Origin: an uncultured Sutterella sp.
GTDB taxonomy: Bacteria > Pseudomonadota > Gammaproteobacteria > Burkholderiales > Burkholderiaceae_F
Reading direction: 5' to 3'
Assembly: GCA_905212345.1 (NCBI GenBank)
Contig: CAJMEC010000034.1
Location: forward strand, 1-19,749
Length of the DNA stretch: 19,749 bases
Shown: positions 13,705 through 19,749 of the stretch, one piece after another
Position numbering within the stretch: the first letter of the stretch is position 1
Layout of the letters: every line of letters starts with the position of its first letter
Translations under genes and position numbers: made by a program
Notes under the pieces: model-generated
The model's input: the letters and a program-made list of their open reading frames with translations, nothing else
Database searches by the model: none
Told to the model about the DNA's origin: nothing

Positions 13705-16700
13705 TTAGAAGTTAATACGCAAGTTAGCGCCGACACCGTGGGACGTGATGTCACCATCAAACGCACCGGTGTAAGACACACCCAATGTCGTATCCTTCGT
13801 GAGCTTGGCTTCAACGCCTAAGCCAACCGTTGCCATGTTGTCGAGTTCTTCACCCTTAACCTTGGCAAAGCCAGCGTCAGCCACGCGCATCTTACCTTCT
13901 GCTTCGGTATCACCGAAGAAGTGGTTCCAAGCCACGTCACCCTTAACTTGCATGCCCACAGAGCCCATCGTAAACGGAACAGCGCCGCGGACACCCAACG
14001 TCGTCACAGCCAAGTTGGCGTTGTCAGACTTCATATCAAAGTCCATGCCGCCCACGTTTTGCTTGACGTCGTCGGTCTTCACATGCATGTAGCTCAAACC
14101 GAAGTACGGTTCAACCGCATACTTATCCGTGTTCAAGCCCGTGTAAGCAGCTTCGGCAAACACTTGCGTGATATTGGCGTCATAGTCAGCATCGACATGA
14201 CCGACTTGACCCATCACATTGAGTGTGCGATTCGCTTCGCGAGATTGATTGGTGTGAACGATACCGTAGGTCAACGTGGCAACATCAAAGGCCGTTTCAC
14301 CATACAGACCGAAGTGGATATCATCACTTTCGATCTTGCCGTAACGGCTTGCGTCGAAGTCCGTTGAACCATAACCGAAGAAGACACCAAGCTTGGAGCT
14401 GTCGGCCACATCAACTTCAGCACCGACGAAACCGGCGTACGTATCAACATCCATGCTGGAGCCGTAATCCACATCGCTCCAAGAACCAATACCGGTAGCC
14501 CAGATGCGAGCCGTACCGTCCTTCATTTCAACACGGCGGCCTTCACCCACACCGATAGCTTGATCCTTAACAGCGCGAGCAACGCTCAAGGAGTTGACGA
14601 TAGAAGCGTTTTGAGCGGAGAGGTATACATCGCTGCCCAAGCTATCCAACGTGCTGCGAACTTGATCCTTCGTGGCACCAACCATGGAAGCAAAGATAGC
14701 GCTGTCCGTTGCGCCTTCAATAACGTTACCGACAGCAGCGCCGATGTCACTGTTGGCGTAAGAAGCAACCGTAGCGTCTTCGTCACGCGTGATGGTAGCC
14801 GTCAACTTGTTAGCGTCAGCATCGACTGCAATATCAGTCTTAAAGAATGCATAGTCGGGGTTGGCAACAGCCAAATCAGCACCTTCGAGCTTGTCGGCCG
14901 TTACGCTACCGGTTTGAGCTTCGCCTTCAAATGCAGCTTTCAAGACTTCGGTATCGGTAGAAACAACTGTTACGCCAGCACCGTCCTTGAACGTTAAATT
15001 GCCGACTTCAACATCTTGACCAGCAACCACACCGTACGTACCACCGGCGTTAACAGTGACGTCAACTGAGTGGTCAGAGGCGGAATCAGTCAACTCACCC
15101 TTCATGGTGAAGTTGTCGTTATAAGAGTTCATCACACCGAAGATACCGCCGTTCACCGTCACTTGACCGTTAGCGGTGGCCGTGGAGTCTTCACCTGTGA
15201 CACCGAAGGAGTCATTAAAGCCCAAGAGCGTACCTTCTTCAACCGTTGTACCGCCACGATAGGTGTTGTTACCCGTCATAACCAACGTACCAGCACCACG
15301 CTTGGTCAAAGAACCATCGTAGAGACCTTGTTCGATCTTAGCGTTGATGGCTTCAAGACGCTTGTTGTAGTATTCCGTACGCCAAGCAATAGCGTCTTCT
15401 TCGCTAATCTTTTCCTGCTCATCGGTAAGACCGACAACATCGTCGTCCGTATCAAGCAGAATTTCGCCCAGAAGTTCCTTCTGCTCCTCGGTCAGACCAT
15501 CCATGGTCAACTTCTTAGCCTCATCCAGGGCCAACCAGGCTTCAGCAGCAGATTTCCAAGCAAGTTCTTCACGTTCGCGTTGATCAAGTGCAACCTGGGA
15601 GATGTCGTTGGACCAGACATCCAGCTTCATCGTCTTCTGGTTATAGTCGAAGTGACCAAGCAACTGACCGAGACCATACATGCCCTTTTCTAGATCAGGC
15701 GTACCCCAACCGTAGCGATCATCAACTTCGCCATCAGCCGCAGTCCATTCTGCATAGATGGATCCATCTGGATTCTTGTGAGAAGCTGTCGTAAACAACA
15801 CATCACGAACCTGAACAGCGCTCATGTCCTGATAACGGGACATCAGAACCGTCATTGCGCCCGTTACGTGGGGAGCAGACATGGATGTACCTGAAGAGTT
15901 GCCCCAAGTAGCTTCACCTGTACTGGTATTAACCTTCGAACCCCAAATTCCAGAACCAGGTGCCGTAACTGTCCAGTACTTAGCCAGACCAGCTTCGTTC
16001 CAGGTGTCTACGAGTTTGTATCCATTGCCATCTTGTTGCAAACCAGCCACTGCAATCCAGTTTCGTTCAGCTTCCGGGTTGTAATATGGATACATCGGAC
16101 GGTAGAAAGGATTGGCAAAGTCACGGTTACCGGTGGTCATAACCTGGACAACATTGGTTCCCTTCACAGCGTCATATGCAGCATCCACAAAGGAGGGATT
16201 GTCACCATAGACCTGTTTAAAGAGGAAATACTCATACTCTGCCTGAGAAATCGTATTTGTCGGAAGATGCACACCTGTGTTGCCACCATCCGGACCATAC
16301 GATCCATTGTTTACAACGCGAGTATTAGTACCGAAAGAGTTGTTAATCACACCACCGCGATCAGCACCGTTAGCAGCAATCAAATTATCCGCAAGTGCCT
16401 TCCAACCGTTGTAGAAGAAAGTGTAATCCTGGAAGGGACCATAGTTTGTGTCATCCGTACCGCCAGTATTACCAACCCAAACATCAGCACCCCAAGCAAC
16501 ACCGTGGAATTCACTGCCGTCGCGATTAGCACCAACAGAACCTGTCACATGAGTACCATGCGAATCATTGGTCCCCATAATCCAGTTACCGTCAATCGTT
16601 CCACTTTCGGTTGCACTTTGACCAGGTGCATAATCACCCATGCCCTGTTCGGCTGTATGCTGGGGATAGCGCTGACCCGTGGAACCATAATGAGCATCAG

Positions 16701-17085
16701 CTTCAGAAGCATGGAATCGGTCACCAGCCAAATCAGGATGTTTCTGAAGCAACGCTCCCGAATCCATAACGCCGACTGCAACCCCCTGTCCATGGTAGCC
16801 AAGAGCATAGGCTGTTGATGCGTTCATCGCACCTAACCCCCAATCTTTCTTATATTCATCAGTTTCCCAAGATGTCTTGGCTTGTTCCATATCTGCTGAG
16901 CTGGTAGCTACTCTACCCGGATCAACATAGGCAGCATTGGCAATTCCCATCGACAAAAAAGCCGTTGCGGCTACAGCCAAAGCAACGGCGCATTTGGAGG
17001 GTTTACCATGTGTCTTTTGAGCTTCATTGGTCACGATATAGCTACGACGAGCTTCGTTCCAAATAGTTTTAAAAATCTTATTCAT
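13705..17085 (-). CDS. Subtilisin-type (S8) autotransporter serine protease
   Basis: A 1126-aa type Va autotransporter that would display or release a protease at the cell surface. ATG 17085 has AAGGA 9 nt upstream. Residues 1-31 form an extended signal peptide region (ESPR; IWNEARRSYIVTNEA is diagnostic), followed by a hydrophobic core (32-51) and a cleavage site ANA/AYV. The S8 domain has Asp108 (GVMDSGA), His176 (NDSHGTHVTG) and Ser401 (SGTSMSAPHVTGA); the oxyanion Asn is probably in TTGNRDFANP. Residues about 500-588 are an unusual acidic helical stretch (EREELAWKSAAEAW, LTEEQKELLGEILL, DEQEKISEEDAIAW). A passenger-associated repeat follows (590-621, TKRGAGTLVMTGNNTYRGG), then a beta-helix/linker and a C-terminal beta-barrel (about 855-1126) ending in INF, the terminal Phe expected for BAM recognition. 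It resembles SphB1, NalP and AspA-like proteases in architecture. The substrate is unknown; processing of neighbouring adhesins is possible but unproven. Confidence 0.93.
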   Translation of the reverse strand: MNKIFKTIWNEARRSYIVTNEAQKTHGKPSKCAVALAVAATAFLSMGIANAAYVDPGRVATSSADMEQAKTSWETDEYKKDWGLGAMNASTAYALGYHGQGVAVGVMDSGALLQKHPDLAGDRFHASEADAHYGSTGQRYPQHTAEQGMGDYAPGQSATESGTIDGNWIMGTNDSHGTHVTGSVGANRDGSEFHGVAWGADVWVGNTGGTDDTNYGPFQDYTFFYNGWKALADNLIAANGADRGGVINNSFGTNTRVVNNGSYGPDGGNTGVHLPTNTISQAEYEYFLFKQVYGDNPSFVDAAYDAVKGTNVVQVMTTGNRDFANPFYRPMYPYYNPEAERNWIAVAGLQQDGNGYKLVDTWNEAGLAKYWTVTAPGSGIWGSKVNTSTGEATWGNSSGTSMSAPHVTGAMTVLMSRYQDMSAVQVRDVLFTTASHKNPDGSIYAEWTAADGEVDDRYGWGTPDLEKGMYGLGQLLGHFDYNQKTMKLDVWSNDISQVALDQREREELAWKSAAEAWLALDEAKKLTMDGLTEEQKELLGEILLDTDDDVVGLTDEQEKISEEDAIAWRTEYYNKRLEAINAKIEQGLYDGSLTKRGAGTLVMTGNNTYRGGTTVEEGTLLGFNDSFGVTGEDSTATANGQVTVNGGIFGVMNSYNDNFTMKGELTDSASDHSVDVTVNAGGTYGVVAGQDVEVGNLTFKDGAGVTVVSTDTEVLKAAFEGEAQTGSVTADKLEGADLAVANPDYAFFKTDIAVDADANKLTATITRDEDATVASYANSDIGAAVGNVIEGATDSAIFASMVGATKDQVRSTLDSLGSDVYLSAQNASIVNSLSVARAVKDQAIGVGEGRRVEMKDGTARIWATGIGSWSDVDYGSSMDVDTYAGFVGAEVDVADSSKLGVFFGYGSTDFDASRYGKIESDDIHFGLYGETAFDVATLTYGIVHTNQSREANRTLNVMGQVGHVDADYDANITQVFAEAAYTGLNTDKYAVEPYFGLSYMHVKTDDVKQNVGGMDFDMKSDNANLAVTTLGVRGAVPFTMGSVGMQVKGDVAWNHFFGDTEAEGKMRVADAGFAKVKGEELDNMATVGLGVEAKLTKDTTLGVSYTGAFDGDITSHGVGANLRINF

Positions 17086-17168
17086 AACAGCTATTCCTTT
17101 TTCGAAAAAAGAAAAGAGAGCTGTCCAGATAATTAAAAATTAAGAGGGCGGCTCAATTCCTGACCTTA

Positions 17169-17202
17169 CCCCCCCCCAAATTTTTATATTGATTCATGTC
17201 AA
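17169..17202 (-). promoter_or_regulatory. Nine-base C/G tract and TTGACA box upstream of the S8 autotransporter
   Basis: Nine cytosines (17169-17177; guanines on the coding strand) lie 84 nt upstream of the ATG. On the coding strand a TTGACA hexamer (17197-17202) and an AT-rich TATAAAAATTT stretch precede the tract, and TAAGGT follows it. The exact promoter geometry is unclear: TATAAA is only 8 bp from TTGACA, and the tract would sit in or beside the core promoter. Homopolymer tracts of this length in promoters can change length and switch expression, as for nadA or fim genes. For this gene it is a hypothesis. Confidence 0.5.
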
Positions 17203-17238
17203 TTAAATGTTATCTGTTTGGGATTTCCCTAGATACTC

Positions 17239-17337
17239 ATTAGCTAATAAACCACAAAAGCGAAAAATTTTTGGAAAGTCTGCCTGAATAGAAGTATCAA
17301 AAATATTAAAGATAACTTTTAAGTCATAAAAGCGAAA
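17239..17337. repeat. Short repeats in the spacer between the autotransporter loci
   Basis: The 311-nt spacer 17086-17396 has no gene. Apart from the C9 tract and TTGACA box it holds a perfect 10-bp palindrome ATTAGCTAAT (17239-17248) and two exact copies of AAAAGCGAAA (17256-17265 and 17328-17337), 72 bp apart. These may be protein-binding sites or chance in AT-rich DNA. Confidence 0.2.
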
Positions 17338-17344
17338 CACCAGA

Positions 17345-17367
17345 GGGGAAGATAAATAAATCTCCCC
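17345..17367 (-). terminator. Hairpin after the broken autotransporter gene
   Basis: GGGGAAGAT (17345-17353) and ATCTCCCC (17360-17367) form a stem with one bulged base and a 6-nt loop, 29 nt after the stop codon of the minus-strand gene. No clear T-run follows on the minus strand, so it is only a candidate terminator. Confidence 0.35.
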
Positions 17368-17396
17368 CATTTTGTTAGAACAAGAGCCTACCTTGC

Positions 17397-19749
17397 TCAG
17401 AACGTATATCCAATCTTTGCATTGAAGGTTCGACTGCTTAAATGACTACCCCATCGTTGTGAAGCAAACACTTCCAATGAGAATTGATCCTTATTAAAAC
17501 CAATACCCACCGCAGCATTGGCAAAACAGTCGTCAATTTCATCATGAGCTGCAAACTTAGAGCCAGCGTAATTGAAAGAAGTCTTAAATTTGGAATCCGT
17601 CAGATACGTCACATCAAACCCCAACCAAGGCAGAACATAGTAGCCACCCACGTCAAAGCTACCCTTCCAATCAACTGCTGCATTTAAAATGCCGTTATCC
17701 AATGAAGTACTGCCGTAGTGGACATTCCCGCTTCCACTGGTGTTCAAATCAAAACTATCGTGGTGATTAGTGAGGTAACCGGCTGAAAGCTTAAAACCCA
17801 TCATTTGTAATGGGATAGCTTAAATTCAGGTTGGCTTCTGCATAGAGATATGATGAATCAGCATCAGTCTTACCTGAGCCTAATTTATCGTAGGCGTGCC
17901 AATCGTTGTTACCGATTCCACCGTCAACCCTTAAACCTGCATTCCAGAAATCGGTGAAGTGATAACGGACAGCCGCACCAAATCCGTATCTTTCAATTTC
18001 GCCGTTAAGCGCATGATTGTGACTATCAACATCTTCTTTTGCCGTTGCAAAATAAAACGTCGTATCAAAATTATTGAATTTATTGCTTGCTCTCAAAATA
18101 ACGCCGCCGCCATTGCTGTCATACCCATAGCTTGAACTATCTCGGTAGTCAATATACCAAGGCAAAATGCTGACTTCCCAATGATCATCTTGTTTAATGT
18201 GTTCAGGAAGAAGAGTAAGCGATCTTAAACTCATTAATGCGTTAATGTCTCCCATCATACTCATATACCGACTTTGGTGACCCAAGCTTTTTTCTGGGTG
18301 AACATTAACTGTGGCAACCAAATGATTCATGTCACTTCCCATAACGGTAATATCCGTCATATGGGAAGCTGAAGCGAATTGATCAAACACTCCGTCAACA
18401 TATTCTGTATCTGCAATAAATTGGTCGTCTTCTGTATAGCGCCCAAACAGTGTTCCTAATTCAAATGTAGAGGTAGTACCGGTAAGTTCTTTAGGAACAA
18501 TATAAAGCGTTGAACCTTCAGCAAAGGACACTTTCCCAGAAGCTCCCTCCTCGACATCTAAAGCAAAAGGCACGAGATTTTGTATCTCTTGCATATTAAG
18601 AAGCCAATCCCCGATTTCTACCTGGCCGCTGTCCTGTAGGTTCCCTAGAAATTGATGCTTAAAGCTGCCTTGGGCGGAATTTAAATCCCGGTATTGGAAG
18701 CAAATACTTTTCCATTTTGACTAACATCGGCCACAATTCCCGCAACTTGAAAATGCTCATCGGTATTAAAAGTGATGGTTCCCTTATTAATAAGAGAGAC
18801 CGTATTCCCAAAGGATCTACCGTAAAGTCCATAAGCATATGCTTCGTGATAAACATCCGTGAGCGCTTTTATATTCTCGTCATTAATCGTTAAGGATAAT
18901 GAACTGCAATCTCTAAAAAATTTTTCAAATTCTTCAATATTTGTGAAGAAATTCGAATCCGTTTTTTCAATAACATCAAAGTGACCATTAATAGTGATTG
19001 CCCCGTTATTGACCAAAGTGGCATCGGATTGAGCAGAATCGGAACCAAACATTCCAAATAAACCCACATAAGCATTAAGTTCAGCACTTGAAATGGCCAC
19101 AGGGTTAAATGACCAGACAAAGGAACTGGCCATTGGCGTGTCTGCTTGTGTCATCTCTTCATCTGTCGGAGTCTTATTTTCACTTCTAAGACTCATTGAC
19201 GCACTAGAAGAAACTTCGCCTTGAATGTCTGATGATATTGTGATGTCGCTGTCGTTTATAACTTCTGCCGCATGTGATACAAGACCGATTTGCTCTACGG
19301 TTAGCCCCATATTTCTACCAAATAGATTACTGACTACTAAGTTGAATCCTTCAGTATCTGGGTCTAAAGTTGTATTAATAATCCAATTACCGTTTGGATT
19401 ATCCATGATACTGGAGGTGTCTTCGATAAATAGTTGACTATTCAATGAAACATTAAGGTCAAGTCTAGAGGATTGATTCAATGTAATTGGAGTTTGATTT
19501 CTAAATGATGTTGTAGACGCTCTTCCGATCTTTAAATCTTCAACGGGAGCAATATTTAGAATTTCTGCATCAGACCATGTTGCATAGTCTGGTAAAGCAT
19601 ACTCTTGGCATTCTTCCCACCACGACTGATACTCCTCGTTTTGATTCCAATCGTAATGGAGAGAAAAATCTTGAGCAGAAACTGAAAAGCTACTTACCCG
19701 ATACTCATATAGCCCCAAGGGTTATTGAGTAGCACTTTGGATAGGGAAG
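17397..19749 (-). pseudogene. Classical autotransporter, frameshifted, 5' end outside the window
   Basis: Three consecutive minus-strand frames give one autotransporter. The first (19718 to 18681) is a beta-helix passenger with stretches such as LVNNGAITINGHFDV and LINKGTITFNT. The second (about 18689 to 17791) continues the passenger and enters the beta-barrel (WEVSILPWYIDYRD, then GFGAAVRYHFTDFWNAGLRV). The third (17804 to 17397) completes the barrel and ends IGYTF, with the expected terminal Phe. Restoring one G in the GGG run at 18687-18689 joins SNTG to DLNSAQGSF. Removing one T from the TTTT run near 17797 joins ITNDGF to KLSAGYL. A third problem lies near the right edge: the first frame meets a TAA a few codons above 19718, and no signal peptide is visible. 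No protease motif or catalytic triad is seen in the passenger, so an adhesin-like role is likely. The region is more AT-rich than the intact neighbour. Sequencing error is an alternative. Confidence 0.82.

Noticed and set aside
15070..16818. Plus-strand open frames of 207 and 261 codons inside the S8 autotransporter
   Set aside because: Both are antisense to an intact protein with a catalytic triad and barrel. They have no start signals and no domain features.
17796..18690. Programmed frameshifting as the explanation for the split autotransporter
   Set aside because: Neither site has a proper slippery heptamer, and the two shifts are in opposite directions. Mutation or sequencing error is simpler.

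Overview
The window looks like a chromosomal segment of a gut-type betaproteobacterium in Burkholderiales, most likely Sutterellaceae (Parasutterella/Sutterella-like). This is an inference from three things: the gene order lepA-lepB-rnc-era-recO-acpS-nagZ, the moderate to low GC of the spacers, and the density of autotransporters. No rRNA or species-diagnostic marker is present.

Layout. (1) Positions 1-2481: a partial tRNA-Arg(ACG) on the minus strand, a structured AT-rich spacer, a periplasmic type II L-asparaginase (ansB) and the tRNA-modifying glutamyl-Q tRNA(Asp) synthetase (gluQ), both on the plus strand, then a tRNA-Gly(GCC) facing back toward gluQ. Strong hairpins separate the units. 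(2) Positions 2576-9032: a compact minus-strand housekeeping operon, read lepA, lepB, rnc, era, recO, acpS, nagZ. Junctions are 0-12 nt and several ribosome binding sites lie across the preceding stop codon. pdxJ, which sits between recO and acpS in many relatives, is absent here. (3) Positions 9246-10505: a stand-alone M20 metallopeptidase with its own terminator. (4) Positions 10551-12375: a spacer carrying four degenerate 31-bp repeats, then a complete-looking IS3-family insertion sequence with orfA/orfB joined by an A7 slippery site. (5) Positions 12376-13471: the 3' part of a trimeric autotransporter adhesin whose 5' part is gone at the IS edge. (6) Positions 13705-17085: an intact ESPR-bearing subtilisin-type (S8) autotransporter with a nine-cytosine tract in its upstream region. 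(7) Positions 17397-19749: a second classical autotransporter gene, broken by at least two single-base frameshifts and running off the window.

How it fits together. The left half is a conserved core: tRNA genes, tRNA modification, translation GTPases, signal peptidase, RNase III, ribosome assembly, repair, acyl-carrier-protein activation and peptidoglycan recycling. The right half is an accessory surface-protein region in which three autotransporter genes lie within about 7.4 kb in three states: truncated beside an IS, intact with a possible slippage tract, and frameshifted. I see no CRISPR, phage, toxin-antitoxin or defence system. The points most worth checking are the homopolymer tract, the 31-bp repeat array at the IS edge, the coiled coil after the adhesin membrane anchor, and the repairable frameshifts in the last gene.
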